A stretch of DNA of 35,000 nt, from NCBI GenBank assembly GCA_012295275.1, contig CM022670.1, forward strand, positions 14,229,873 to 14,264,872. Direction: 5' to 3'. Every line of letters starts with the position of its first letter. Position 1 is the first letter of the stretch. The position numbers and the translations under genes are program-made. The stretch comes from Chrysomallon squamiferum (taxonomy: Eukaryota > Mollusca > Gastropoda > Neomphalida > Peltospiridae). Of the stretch, positions 13,855 to 27,689 are shown in pieces. Below the pieces are notes generated by a model, which was given only the letters and a program-made list of their open reading frames with translations, did not search any database and was not told the origin of the DNA.

Positions 13855-14171
13855 TAACATTATTCTCATAGTGTCTAATACTGAGCCCATGAAATCGTTC
13901 CCATTGTGCCTAATACTGAACCCATAAAAATGTTTCTCGTGCTTAATACTGAACCCTTTCTATTTTTCACTGTGTCTAAAACTGAACATATGCAATTATT
14001 TTCATAATGCCTAATACTGGACCGATGAAATTATTCAAACTGTGTCTAATATTTAGACTCATGTAACAGTTGTCGTGATGCCCAACACTGATTATAAGAC
14101 TTTTATCTAAAACTTAATCCATGCAATAGTTCAATAGTGTCTATTACTGAAATTCATGGAAATGTTCCGAC
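13855..14171. repeat. Degenerate minisatellite, about 35-bp unit, roughly 9 copies
   Basis: The motif GTGTCTAATACTGAACCCAT, followed by a GAAAT-TT-TTCTCATA-like tail, recurs at about 13871, 13906, 13939, 13972, 14005, 14042, 14077, 14102 and 14137. Spacing is 33-37 bp, with one shorter step near 14102. Copies differ at many sites, so the array is old. No coding frame runs through it and it is not a CRISPR array, since no spacers separate the units. Confidence 0.85.
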
Positions 14172-15271
<1,100 letters not shown>

Positions 15272-15660
15272 GAAGAAAAAAAAAAGAAGAAAAAACAAAA
15301 AACAAATAATAATAAAAAAGAGTAAAAAACATCTATACAAGTAGTATCGATTATGTGTCAGTAACATTTGTGTATTTAAAACAAATATAAGCAGCCGGGT
15401 ACGACTTTGACAAAGACACTGGATTGTACATGCTGAACATGGTGATTCAACCGTTATTAACATTTGTTTATGATATAATCAAGGTGACATGTTCGATTCT
15501 GACAGAATAATAATAAAACAAAACAGCGCTATGATTCGATCGTGTATGTACTTATGTGGGAGGCAGGAAGTGTTGGCAGGAATTAATCTCTGTATTTGAC
15601 TTCTTACATTTGTTCTTCTTTTCTAGCAAGACTGGTTAATTTCAAGACAGAATTGCACGT
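15272..15660. other. A-rich patch then unique sequence, no gene seen
   Basis: 15273-15325 is A-rich; the rest is unique. TGTTCGATTCTGACAG at 15491-15506 faintly resembles a Pol III B box, but no tRNA-like fold surrounds it. Confidence 0.5.
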
Positions 15661-15856
15661 ATCTTTTTAGATTTGTAATTGTCTAGTCAGAATAGTTTTT
15701 GTCTGCTGAGATTTGTAGTTGTCTAGTCAGAATAGTTTTTGTCTGCTGAGATTTGTAGTTGTCTAGTCAGAATAGTATTTATCTGCTGAGATTTGTACTT
15801 GTCTAGTCAGAATAGTATTTATCTGCTGATATTTGTAGTTGTACAGTGAGATTTGA
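15661..15856. repeat. 40-bp minisatellite built from two related 20-mers, 4 full copies plus partial ends
   Basis: Full units start at 15681, 15721, 15761 and 15801; the first two are identical and the others differ by 3-4 bases. Each unit is GTCTAGTCAGAATAGTTTTT followed by GTCTGCTGAGATTTGTAGTT. The two halves are themselves similar, so the 40-mer is a dimer of an ancestral 20-mer. Degenerate half-units flank the array (15661-15680, 15841-15856). Confidence 0.92.
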
Positions 15857-16977
15857 ATTGTTCGTGTACTTGTGCGTTCACTCACACGGTGTTGGTTCGC
15901 TCTGTTTTTCAGTGATTAGCGAATTGGAGATATAGAAATTGTATTGTATATATTCAAAAATAGGAAAATACAGCTCAGTGCCAGAACAGACGTATCAAAC
16001 TTAAACCAAACGATAACCCACGAAAGGGTATTTGGGCGAGGCTTTATCAGACACGGATATCTTATTATCGTATTTTTGACGTCTGCTTCCATTTTAAACG
16101 TAACTGCATTGTCCAGCTTCTGTTAGACCCCAAACTTCATTACCAAGTCTCCTCAACAGACACGATGTAACAGTTTGGATAAATCTAACACAATAACAGC
16201 CTCACTAATCTTGTGTGTAAACGTTAATCCAATCCCACATTGATGACGAAAACCGTTTTCTTTACACAAGTCTTAACTTTCAGACGACAACGTCTGATAC
16301 ATATTGGCGTCCATTGGTTTGTACCAATATCGTTACGCCTGGCAATATAATCCCTCGTGTATGGTTTTCTCGTCATTAAACTGGACGAATGAATCTTATA
16401 CTGTATGAAAAGAAGATAAAAAAAAGAATTATAATAATAAGAAGATAGCTAACTTAAACCTCATTTCCTGCTACGAGATAATAGACTTTTTGTTTGTCGC
16501 GAGTCTGAGCGGAAGCTTTCGGTCGTCTCTAACAAGATCATCATGGCTATTGATTAAAGAACAGATGTTCGTGCCAACTGTTTTGTTTATGGGACATTCG
16601 ATCAAGGCTCGATGAGGCTACTTGTTGAAGTTCAGCGGAACGAGAGACGATATTAGCGACACGTGTCAGTAAGCTGTGTACTGATCGTTATGAAATATAA
16701 CCAGCTCCGACAAAGACACGACAAATCACATTGTCGTACGGGTTGCTGGTTATTAGGATTTGTGGGCATTATACATCGTAGTTGGAGTTGTTGTAGGAAT
16801 GAGGTGCGGCAGAAGTGGGAGATGGAGCAAAAGCAGAAGAAGAATTATAACAGAACTAATAAAAGCAGTCTTTCACACATTAACATATCAGGTTGTATAC
16901 GCGCACACACATGCACACAAACACACGCAGTCGCTCACATATACATATAAACAGACAAGGAGATAGAACGATAAACA
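15857..16977. other. Unique sequence with a complex island at about 16480-16830; no gene seen
   Basis: 16480-16830 has higher GC and includes GGCTATTGATTAAAGAACAG followed by ATGTTCGTGCCAACTG. 16895-16950 is CACA-rich. The overlapping + frames at 16663-16966 run into that CA-rich DNA and show no known domain. Confidence 0.45.
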
Positions 16978-17032
16978 AAATAATAAAAGACAAAGAGAGA
17001 AAAATTGTAAAAGAGAGTCTGAGGCAGAAAGG

Positions 17033-17093
<61 letters not shown>

Positions 17094-17310
17094 TAAAAAA
17101 TGAGAAAGAAAAAGAAAGAGCGAGAGAAGTATTGGAAAAAGAAAAGATATAGAGTAAAAAAAGAGAATGTTAAAGAGTCAGAAAAAGGAAAGAAAAAAAG
17201 GAATGACCGAGAGGTTTTGAGACAAAATGCTAGAAGGAAGGAAGAAAAGAAAGAAAAAGAACGAACGAAGAAAGAAATAGAAAATAGAGAGTTCGGGTAT
17301 TTAAAGAAAA
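16978..17310 (+). repeat. Long purine-biased block with A59
   Basis: Nearly all bases are A or G over about 330 bp of the + strand, including an uninterrupted A59 at 17033-17091. The Lys/Glu/Arg-rich + frames and Phe/Ser-rich - frames are by-products of this bias. Confidence 0.9.
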
Positions 17311-18084
17311 CAAAATCAATCACTCTTTTTCACTCTCCTAACATCTACTGTAAAAGTGGAAATGATTAGCCTATTGGAAATTAGTGTCTTTCCGTCACTT
17401 TTATTGCCCTAAGGTGGAGCTCGTAAATCATGTCGCAGACAGGGGAAATAACTGTAAATGCTATTGGTTAACTACCATTTTACCCGTCTACGGTCTACGA
17501 GTCTTTACAAGTTTTGCCACGTCTTAAACATAACACAAACTTATTGAATAAGACACAAGAAATCGAGAATGTGGCTCAGCAACCAGCTATGATAAACCGC
17601 TGGAAAAAAAAAAAAAAATCGCAGGCAAAAATAAATTACGCATTTCGAGCCTTTAGAAAAATATTCTGAAGAATTAAAGGATCTCTTCAGTCAGTGAAAT
17701 TTGTTTGAAAGGATCCTTGACACAGTCTTGCTCATGAAGGGAGTAGAAATGATCTCCCCTTTGACTGCACTTTTGCAGAGCGGAAGTACGCGAGACTGAG
17801 TACTAGTGTAGGACCATTGTAGTATGAAGCGCAGTAATTGAAAACATCTGTGTTAGAACGGCAAACAAATTGGATTAATTATAAAGGCAAAAAATTATAA
17901 TTGTGATTTTTCTATATTTGAAATTATAGTTTTATAATATGTATTTTATTAGATATAATATGTAAAATTATTAAATTATGATAATCCGGATTAGACCAGT
18001 CATGGGTTTGTCTGAATACCCCCCTGCCTCTGTACATCCATTATATACCTGCTTTCAAATACACATAGTTCATAAACACATAAA
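17311..18084. other. Unique sequence with the palindrome TAATCCGGATTA; no gene seen
   Basis: A perfect 12-bp palindrome at 17982-17993 holds two head-to-head TAATCC cores, the preferred K50 homeodomain site (Otx/Bicoid/Goosecoid class). The surroundings are AT-rich (17880-17975). Confidence 0.4.
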
Positions 18085-18186
18085 CATCCATCCACCCATC
18101 AATGCACATTCATCCATACATCCAACCATCCATCAGTCCATTAGTGCACATACATTCATACATCCATCTATCCCTCAATTCATCCA
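18085..18186. repeat. Degenerate (CATC)n repeat
   Basis: Imperfect CATCCA units; a segment around TGCACATTCATCCATACATC recurs about 45 bp later with several changes. Confidence 0.85.
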
Positions 18187-18840
18187 AGACTTAAGAAGAC
18201 TGATCAGCTCATTTCTAGCAACATCCCTGTAATACGATTTGCTTGTCAAAAGCCGTACTGTAACGTTTTTTTATCTCTATGGGAAGGTGCATGTAAAAAG
18301 ATTGATTTCTGCTAGTCAAGAAAGAGCGCATCGCTAAATAAAAAGATTTCTTCCTTCCTTCGATCCATACCCCTCGTAAACTGACACACATGATGTAACT
18401 GTGGACAGTACTTATATCACGTACTTATTAAGATTTATTATATTTAGCCGTCAGGGAATGTCTAGACAGGCGGTTCCAAAGCAAATGAGGTAAAAGTAAC
18501 TGATCTAATCGTTTGGTTTACGCTGGTCATTTGGCGAGGGTTTGCCAAAGTCTATTTACCGTTCGCCAGTCGCGTAAATATTAAACCGAATGCAAATCCG
18601 TGCTTTGACTTCATCCACAGCCTAATGACTGGTCCCTAGGGTCACGTGACGCGACTAACGGCCATCTATTATTCAAGTGTAAAACTCTTCCATATCTGTA
18701 CTCAGAGTCTGACTAGTTGCAGGAGAAACACGGAGACAGCTCAGATACTCGGGTTTTGGCGGCTTTTAGACAAGTCAAAGACAGACTTTATTTATCTATT
18801 TTTTGTTGGCGACATTCGGTAGCATTACCATGCAGATTTG
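18187..18840. other. Unique sequence with a complex island at about 18440-18830
   Basis: The island contains the inverted repeat TTTGGCGAGGGTTTGCCAAA (18531-18550) and GGGTCACGTGACGCG (about 18639-18653, with the palindrome GTCACGTGAC). No open frame is recognised. A regulatory role is only a possibility. Confidence 0.3.
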
Positions 18841-18876
18841 CTGCTGCTAATACTACTATTAATTTACTACTACTAT

Positions 18877-18907
<31 letters not shown>

Positions 18908-19006
18908 GTTATTTCTACTACTACTACTACTACTACTATTATTACTACTACTACTATTACTACTGCTGCTACTACTACTACTACTACTGTTATTATTATT
19001 ATTATA
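18841..19006. repeat. (CTA)n / (ATT)n trinucleotide repeat, about 165 bp
   Basis: A mostly ACT triplet tract with CTG and ATT interruptions. Confidence 0.93.
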
Positions 19007-19844
19007 GTATTTTTATGTTTATTATTTGTTAATTTCCCAAGTGTATATTTAATAACTACTATCATGTTTCAACGGATCAGTGTAACACAACAGTGACTCA
19101 TTATCAGCAGTGTGCTAAACGATGACTATAAATTAAAGATCCTGACAAAAAGTGACTGACACTAACAGATTACTTCTTACTGTTGTGAATATTTCTATTT
19201 ATAAATTTTCATTTAAATTATTTTTACCTGGATTTCACAACTTGGGCTAGATGTGAGCATTGTTCTGATTTTAAACTTGTTTTATTAAAAAATAAAATAA
19301 AAAAGGAAAGATAAAAGGATAAAGAAACCTAATTAAAGAATTTCAGTTCGAAATTTGCGAATGATCTGAATGTAATTGAAATTGCTATGATCTTTAGAAT
19401 TTATCAAGCTAATATAATTTTGTTGAAATACAGGGTCAGGAGTGATAGCAAAATAACATAAAAAATAACACGATCCACGAAATTACAATATATTGGTATA
19501 CATTAAGTTTAGAAAATTTTCTTTTTATTTATTCACATGCCTTCATGAATCACCCCTCTCTAACCCACACAAAAGCACACATATACAAACACGCCCGCAA
19601 AACCACACGCACAAACACTTGCACACCCACGAACATGTACGTACTAATATAACACAAATACAACAGACACTCAGAATTATCATTTATACTGATTAGCATA
19701 TATACTATTAATAGACGAATATAAACATATAAAATTATGATTCAAATGTTGCTGATTATAGATGATTAACGCCAAACTATGTATTTCTTACGTTCACAAA
19801 AATATGAACTTTCATATACACAATTACTATTTATATTTCTCACG
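19007..19844. other. Unique AT-rich sequence, no gene seen
   Basis: 19550-19640 is CACA-rich. No coding or RNA signal. Confidence 0.55.
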
Positions 19845-19928
19845 TATCCAACCATTCATGCACCCATCCAGCCATCCATCTAGCGAATCCATCAAACGTC
19901 ATCCGTCCATCTATCCAGGAATTCATCC
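19845..19928. repeat. Degenerate (CATC)n repeat
   Basis: CATCCA-type tetranucleotides similar to those at 18085 and 24895. Confidence 0.8.
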
Positions 19929-20299
19929 TTTAACTGAACAGTGATAATTAAAGATATATCGTAACAATCAGTTGTGGAGCACCCATTTTCAGAGGTGGCC
20001 ATTTGAAGTGTGTCATAGACTGAAAAATGCGAGAAACGTTTTTTTTTTTCAGTCTGTTCGTGTTATAACATTGTTTTCCAGGGAACCATGGAATTTGACA
20101 AGAGCTCCTAAAAAGGTTGGCTTCTGTAGAGTACTAATATTTGACATATGCAAGTTGACGTTTTCCTGACTCCGGGTTACACTACAGTTGTAAGAGAGTC
20201 TCCAGGGAGATTCTCTTCTGATCTAATTAAAAGAAAATAAATGATTAAACTGCTTGGAACAGGTCCGTGAAAAATGCATAGACTGTGAACATTGTTTGA
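19929..20299. other. Unique sequence, no gene seen
   Basis: A 65-codon + frame at 19972-20169 has ordinary composition but no recognised domain. T10 lies at 20040-20049. Confidence 0.5.
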
Positions 20300-20812
20300 C
20301 CATCTTCCTTTTCCTTTCTGAATTTTACTCCTTTTAGTCTTTCTTTCTTTTTTTCCTTCTTCCTTCTTTATCCTTTTCCTTCTTTGATTCTTTCTTCTTT
20401 CTTTTGTTCTTTATTTCTGTTTTTCATTAATTTTTTTCTTTTCTGAATGTTGCTCCTTCCTTCTTTACCATTTTCCTTCTTTGTTTCCTTCTCTTCTACT
20501 TTGTTTCGTTCTTTATTTCTGTTTTTCATTAAATTTTTCTCTTATTTTTATTCATTATTCTCTCATTTCTTTTCTATTTTTTTAATTTTTCGTTTTTTCT
20601 TTAGTAATAATTATCTTCCTTCTTTCATTATTAAAAAACAAAACGAGTTTTTCGCTTTATATTCTTCCCAACTCATTGACATCTTATCTTCCTTCCTTCC
20701 TTCCTTCCTTCCTTCTTTCCTTTTTTCCTCACTTCCTTTCTTTCTTTTTTTCTTCTTTCCTTTCTTCTTCTTATTTAAATTTGTAATTTTTTTCCCTTCT
20801 TTTTCGACGAAA
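20300..20812 (+). repeat. Long pyrimidine-biased block with (CTTC)n
   Basis: About 510 bp of the + strand are dominated by T and C, with a purer CTTC core at 20689-20716. The Phe/Ser/Leu-rich open frame across it is not evidence of a gene. Confidence 0.88.
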
Positions 20813-21057
20813 TTATTAAAGTGCATCCTATCAGTTATGGCAATAGAGATGGATAATTACACCCAGAACATATCAGATCTATTTTTTATTAAGGCGAGTA
20901 AACATAACACTATAAATTTCCGATGAAATGAACAGTCACATAAAATTAAAATTCGATTCATCTACAACCACCGTTATAAAATATGATATTCCCTTGATGA
21001 TGCAGAAAACTGCCAGAGGCTACTGCAACAAGCCCGAAAGACGCCCAGTAAACGGGA

Positions 21058-21258
21058 GAAAAAAAAATCAATTAATAGTTCCCTTGATTGCACTGCTACA
21101 AATCTAACACAAAATGTTATCATCGGCTCGAAACAAAATTGTCTTTTATTTCGTAAATGAATAATCCGTCGGAATAATAATAATAATAATTTAAAAAAAA
21201 AAAAAAAAAAAAAGACCACCAAACAAAAACAGTAATAATAATAATAATGATAATGATG

Positions 21259-21304
<46 letters not shown>

Positions 21305-21350
21305 CAACAACAACAGCAATATAATATATATACAAAAAAAAAAAAAGAAT
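21058..21350. repeat. Poly(A) and (AAT)n tracts
   Basis: (AAT)n at 21172-21191 and 21230-21300, A20 at about 21193-21212, an AAC run at 21300-21316 and further A runs to 21346. Confidence 0.92.
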
Positions 21351-21589
21351 TATACAAAATGAAAAGAAAAGAAAAGAGAAAGATAAAGCGTTTCAAATTT
21401 TGAACCAATAAAAAGACAAAACAAATGCACTTCAGCTAACTCCCACACAACTTTTGTTTTTTTATTGAGACAATAATAATACCACTGGAGATTAAACGAC
21501 AGCATCAAAGATATGAATTTGATGATGAGATAAACAAAAATCAATGTAAGAATGACATTACACAGAATAACATAACCGTCTGATAACAC

Positions 21590-21793
21590 AGGTACAAACA
21601 CATACTGACACAAACACACACAGACACAAACACATACAGACACATACAAGCACCTAGACAGATACCTACACCGACAACATGCACCAACTCACAGACACAC
21701 GTTGATACACTCTCACATACACATTTAGAAACAGTTACACAGACATTCAGTTATATACTCACAGTACTACCCTACAACAAATACAAACACACA

Positions 21794-21839
<46 letters not shown>

Positions 21840-21946
21840 AAAACAACAACAGCGACAACAACAAAAATAAATGATAGAAACGTTATAAGCATTGCAATAT
21901 TATTATTATTATTATTGTGTGTGTGTGCATGTGTGTGTGTGTGTGC
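21590..21946. repeat. CA-rich stretch, (CA)n, then (ATT)n and (GT)n
   Basis: Irregular ACACA/CATAC sequence from 21590, purer (CA)n at 21797-21836, (ATT)n at 21899-21916 and GT-rich 21917-21948. CA and GT tracts face each other about 80 bp apart. Confidence 0.9.
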
Positions 21947-22512
21947 GTGCGCATATATATATCTGTATATATTACATCATCCATCTTTAAAAACGACAAA
22001 AAAAAAATCATATTTAAAATTAAAGAAAACTGAGACTAAAATTTTAAATGTACACTCGCATGGCTTCGGGTTTGTTCTCGTCTGCGGTAAGAATTAACCC
22101 CTATAAGTGCATAGTAATACGCCTTTATTATTCTTTTGCCACAATATTGACACGTGCTTCGTAAGTGTGGGAGGAAATTAAAAAAGAGGAATAGATCCGC
22201 CATTTTAGAAGTTAGAAGGATTCAATTATTGTTGTCAGTATAATGTGATTTCTTTTAACCACGAATGTAGGCGTAGTATAATGACAGTAATGAGAGGAAT
22301 TGAAAATAGATATATTTAAAAATTTAATAATGAAAAGAGATAAAACGAAAAGAACCCAACAAAAAAACAAATAAATACAAAAATATATGAAAATAAAAGA
22401 AGCCTAAAACAGACAATAAAAACAACAAAACGTAACATGGAGCCGAGTTTATATTTCTAACCATTCTGTTTTTTTTTTTTATTGTTCAAAACGTGATTAA
22501 TGTATATCCATA
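21947..22512. other. AT-rich unique sequence, no gene seen
   Basis: 22300-22440 is A-rich with scattered AAAC and AAAT units. No gene signal. Confidence 0.55.
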
Positions 22513-22564
22513 TGTGTGTGTGTCTGTCTGTCTATCTATCTATCTATCTATCTTCCTTCCTGTC

Positions 22565-22622
<58 letters not shown>
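22513..22622. repeat. (GT)(TGTC)(TATC)(GT) compound microsatellite
   Basis: GT, TGTC, TATC, CTTC and TGTC units lead into a (TG)n tract of about 52 bp (22571-22622). Confidence 0.95.
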
Positions 22623-22625
<3 letters not shown>

Positions 22626-22699
22626 AATTATTAATCGTTTTGGTATTGCTGTAAGTTTTTTGCATTAGGTGTGTTATAGACAATCGAATTAATAAATGT

Positions 22700-22721
22700 C
22701 TTTATTATTGTTGTTATTATG

Positions 22722-22774
<53 letters not shown>

Positions 22775-22854
22775 CAGCATCATCGTTATTTATCTACACT
22801 AATTTTTTCTAATCAGATTCTGTTTTGGTCAATATCCGGATATCGATTTTATTA
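22700..22854 (+). repeat. (ATT)n tract plus 43-bp conserved flank, copy 2
   Basis: (ATT)n with GTT and GAT interruptions runs 22700-22774. The block at 22812-22854 (TATCCGGATA core at 22834-22843) matches the one at 4116. The spacing between tract and block differs (about 20 bp at copy 1, 37 bp here). It lies 250 bp upstream of the CA10-like exon. Confidence 0.75.
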
Positions 22855-23103
22855 TATTTTCTGTTTAATAAGAAAAGATAAAACAATAACAACTTGACTA
22901 TCATCATCGTCTTTATTGTCTTTCTTGAAATTTTGATTATGTAAAAGAATTCTGCCCAAAGAAATGTGTTCAGGTGTCCTTTAAGCAAAATTTATATCGA
23001 TTCATCTATTCAGTGTAATGTTCAAAAAGCTAAGAATGCTGCGTCGATTTTCTGTAAACGATAAATAATTTGTAAATAATAATTTATTTAATTTTCATTT
23101 CAG
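22855..23103 (+). other. Intron 3' end leading to the first visible CA10-like exon
   Basis: Ends in AATTTATTTAATTTTCATTT followed by CAG. The pyrimidine tract is T-rich but broken by A, and the branch point is not obvious, unlike that of the following intron. Confidence 0.6.
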
Positions 23104-23148
23104 CGGCCGATTTGTGGAAGAGTTGGTGGACGTATCAAGGAATATCAG
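23104..23148 (+). CDS. CA10: Internal coding exon of a CA10/CA11-type carbonic-anhydrase-related protein
   Basis: This 45-nt exon is read with two leading bases that finish a codon begun upstream, then 14 codons giving ADLWKSWWTYQGIS, then one base of a Gly codon completed by the next exon. It is bounded by TTTTCATTTCAG| and CAG|GTGGGA, so both flanking introns are phase 1. The residues SWWTYQGISG, followed in the next exon by PDYWGL, are the N-terminal hallmark of CA-related proteins X/XI. Family knowledge: vertebrate CA10 and CA11 are secreted neuronal proteins that bind neurexins and lack the full zinc-binding histidine triad; insects have CARPA and CARPB. The signal peptide should lie in an earlier exon, which I could not find. 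Assignment to CA10 rather than CA11 is not possible from this fragment; the symbol marks the subfamily. Alone the exon would be hard to trust, but the in-phase join to the exon at 32650 makes it secure. Confidence 0.9.
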
Positions 23149-23424
23149 GTGGGATAACTGTTTATTTACATATCAAAATTTACATGTCAAACTTTACAGT
23201 TAAATTAGCAGATGGTTTTATACTGGAGGGAAAATATCATTCCTAAGACTTTAGCTGAAATTAAAGCGCCTTTAGACCGCAGACACAAATTTATAATCCA
23301 TTCTTAGGGATTTGAATTGAAAATATTTTCATTAAGTAATGATTTAAAGAGTCTAGATCTTTATTTATATACGAAGTAAAGAGCTGTGTGCACTTGTCGT
23401 ATTTTAAATATAAACAAATATATA

Positions 23425-23453
23425 AACAGAAAGAGAGAGCGAGACAAAGACAG

Positions 23454-23545
<92 letters not shown>

Positions 23546-23704
23546 GTGTGTGTGAGAAACAGAGAAAAAATGAAAGGAGAGACAGAGAAGAAAATGAAAG
23601 AAAGTGAGATAGAAAGACATACGTGGATGCTGATTTCAAAAAGCGTCGAAAGAAAATTCTTGAAAATAAAACTAAGGAATAAAAAAAAAAAAAAAAAAAA
23701 AAAA
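23425..23704. repeat. (GA)n microsatellite, purine-rich flank and poly(A)
   Basis: (GA)40 at 23463-23542, with purine-rich flanks, then a poly(A) run at 23681-23704. Confidence 0.95.
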
Positions 23705-24894
23705 TTCCACACATACAATCATTCAGTGACCGATCTTTAAAAAACAACCACACCTGCATCTGTAAAATCTGTCTACTTTGTATTCAGTACCAATAAACAA
23801 ATGTTTGTCTCTCTGGACGACTACATCCACAATTATCTCTCTAACAGTATTCCAGCCAATTGCGTCAGCTTGTTCTTGTACCGTAAAATCTAATCTCTGG
23901 AAATCCCTTGACTTGTCACAGGATTTTAAACGAGTCGCAGACTGGAAAACATCGGTGGAAAAGACCCGCAAAACTGTAACCATCCTGCGACACGAAACAG
24001 ACAAGTAAATCGTAGCCGATCGCGTGTGTAACAAAATTCTGCATCATTTCCAAAACAAGAGAGGAAATCACAAGTCTTTCGGTAACTGAGAAAACTATAG
24101 TGAGTTATATTAGAAATGGAACACTCTGTCAATACACTGCTACAGAAAAGAGAAGGAATTTGTAATCATTATGATAATCACAAAGAAACAGCTGCAACTA
24201 AATAAAGAACAAAAAAATAAAGTAATTGAAGAAGACGAATAACAACAACAACATAAATTTGTTTATCATATTTACACTTTTATGGTCTTTTTTCCCTTTT
24301 AGTTCTTTACTAAATAAACAATTTTATGTAATTATATTGCTATTTTTTTTCCAATTGTCTACAAGTTAATAGTTTGTAGCATCAGTTCTTACCAGAATCC
24401 CATAAAAGATTTACCATCTAGTCTCTTCTCTAAATTTATCATGAAAAAAGTGGTAACCTAAATTGACTATTGATAACCATTACAGAAATATATACTGAGA
24501 TGTTGTTAAACATTAATTCACTCGTTCTATGATACAGTGTATATTTAATCATCTAAGTTCCTGTTATTGCTGTCTCATAGCCGAATAGTAATAATATATA
24601 TTGTATTCTTATTAACCGCAGAATACGATGTAATAAAATTTGTGTTCCTGCCTGTAATCAATAATTCGAAGGCCTGAATTCATCATGCATGACAGCAAAT
24701 ATATTTCTAAATCAATTCATTTCTCGTTTATTGCATGTTTAGTTGGGGTTTCTAATTAAAGAATGAGCTCAATAGAGAATCATATTGTACTGGAAATGTA
24801 ATCTGATTTCAAAGACAGATATATTGACATACGGAAATGTTCTCGACTATAGAGCAGCATCAGTCTATGCAATCGTTGACGCTCCAACGCTCTG
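23705..24894. other. Intronic unique sequence, no gene seen
   Basis: 23760-24010 stays open on both strands (76 and 103 codons) with normal complexity. I find no family match and no splice logic tying it to the CA10-like gene. The rest is AT-rich. Confidence 0.45.
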
Positions 24895-25140
24895 TCCATA
24901 CATTCATCCATCCACCAATCCTCACTCACTTTGTTTTCCCTTTTGTTCATCCATCCTTTCATCTATCCATCCATTTACCTATGTAGATTCACATTTACTT
25001 CCTACCTACCTATCTACATATTTATCATTCTGTCTGCCAGTCTGTTTGTATGTCTGTGTCAGCCTGTGTCTATCTACTGCAATATCTGTATATCTTTATG
25101 TCTGTCTCTGTGGCTACTGACTGCCTGCCTGCCTGTCTGG

Positions 25141-25177
<37 letters not shown>

Positions 25178-25180
25178 CAT
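24895..25180. repeat. (CATC)n, TCTG-rich and (CTGT)n compound repeat
   Basis: Degenerate CATCCA units at 24897-24975 are followed by CTAC/TCTG-rich sequence and a clean CTGT tract at 25136-25170. Confidence 0.88.
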
Positions 25181-25489
25181 TCGTTGCTGTATTTTTGTAT
25201 ATCCAGCTAATGATGAAGACAACAACAATAAAATATAAATTTTATAAATATAATTTTATATACTTGTTGTACACGAATGTATATACATTTTCACATAATT
25301 ATATCCAAACACTATATACAGATATAAACAATCACTCTGGTATGCCCATAAAGAAAGGAAAAAAGAAAAGAAAATCGTGCTATAATATATCTCACAAAAC
25401 TTTTCTTACTTGCTGCTTGCTACACGTTCTATTTCTGTTTAATAAAATAAAATAGATAAACAAAACTGGAAAAGAAAATATCCCCGCTG
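25181..25489. other. Intronic AT-rich sequence, no gene seen
   Basis: No element or coding signal recognised. Confidence 0.55.
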
Positions 25490-25890
25490 CTTTAATATGC
25501 CATTTCCAGCTGTCAACAAAATACTCTAACGATGAAAGGTCGCTGCATCGGCTCATCAACCGCAACAATAAAACCTCATCGCTAAAATCAGCTTTTACTC
25601 CCTCATCCCCAGTGATGCTTATCGCTGCGGCCGTGCATTGGGTAAGACCCTCGCTTTACCGGTCGTAATGGCTATGCGTTTTATAAGACCACCACTTTAT
25701 AATGTGTCAACATAAATCAGAGCCCGTTCGACAACGCGCCAGATAAAACTAATCCCTGCTTCTGATCTGCACTCATTCCTTTTCCCATTAACCAAAGACA
25801 GAGTTAAACCGTTTATTAGCCGGATCGGTTGTTTTGACCTTAGTGTATGTGGAGAACACACTTTGAACTCAAAGGCCGTACTTTGGTGGT
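25490..25890. other. Non-repetitive intronic island, possible regulatory element
   Basis: About 400 bp with GC clearly above the flanks and no simple repeat, including GGTCGCTGCATCGGCTCATC, CTTATCGCTGCGGCCGTGCA and GACAACGCGCCAGATAAAAC. No frame with a recognised domain. Confidence 0.22.

Positions 25891-27689
<1,799 letters not shown>

Noticed and set aside
15491-15506. B-box-like TGTTCGATTCTGACAG as part of a tRNA-derived SINE
   Set aside because: No A box at the right distance and no cloverleaf pairing could be found around it.
15661-15856. Regular 40-bp repeats considered as a CRISPR array
   Set aside because: Units are contiguous with no unique spacers, and the genome is eukaryotic.
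16663-16966. Two overlapping + frames (95 and 68 codons) with a hydrophobic stretch LLGFVGIIH considered as a signal-peptide exon
   Set aside because: The hydrophobic part is about 30 residues in and short, and the frames run into CA-rich repeat; no clear phase-1 donor at a sensible place.
17033-17091. A59 as the tail of a recent retroposon or processed pseudogene
   Set aside because: Upstream sequence has no recognisable coding or SINE/LINE 3' end, and purine-rich sequence continues on both sides, so it looks like local expansion.
23361-23759. Frames of 60-130 codons with poly-Leu-Ser or poly-Arg-Glu, here and at every other GA/CT tract
   Set aside because: These are GA/CT dinucleotide translations; the non-repeat ends match no family and run in several frames at once.
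23723-24034. Both strands open; the + frame phrase SLDLSQDFKRVADW suggested a LINE reverse-transcriptase fragment
   Set aside because: No RT catalytic motif (YADD/FADD) and no conserved order of RT blocks around it; the resemblance is only a few residues.
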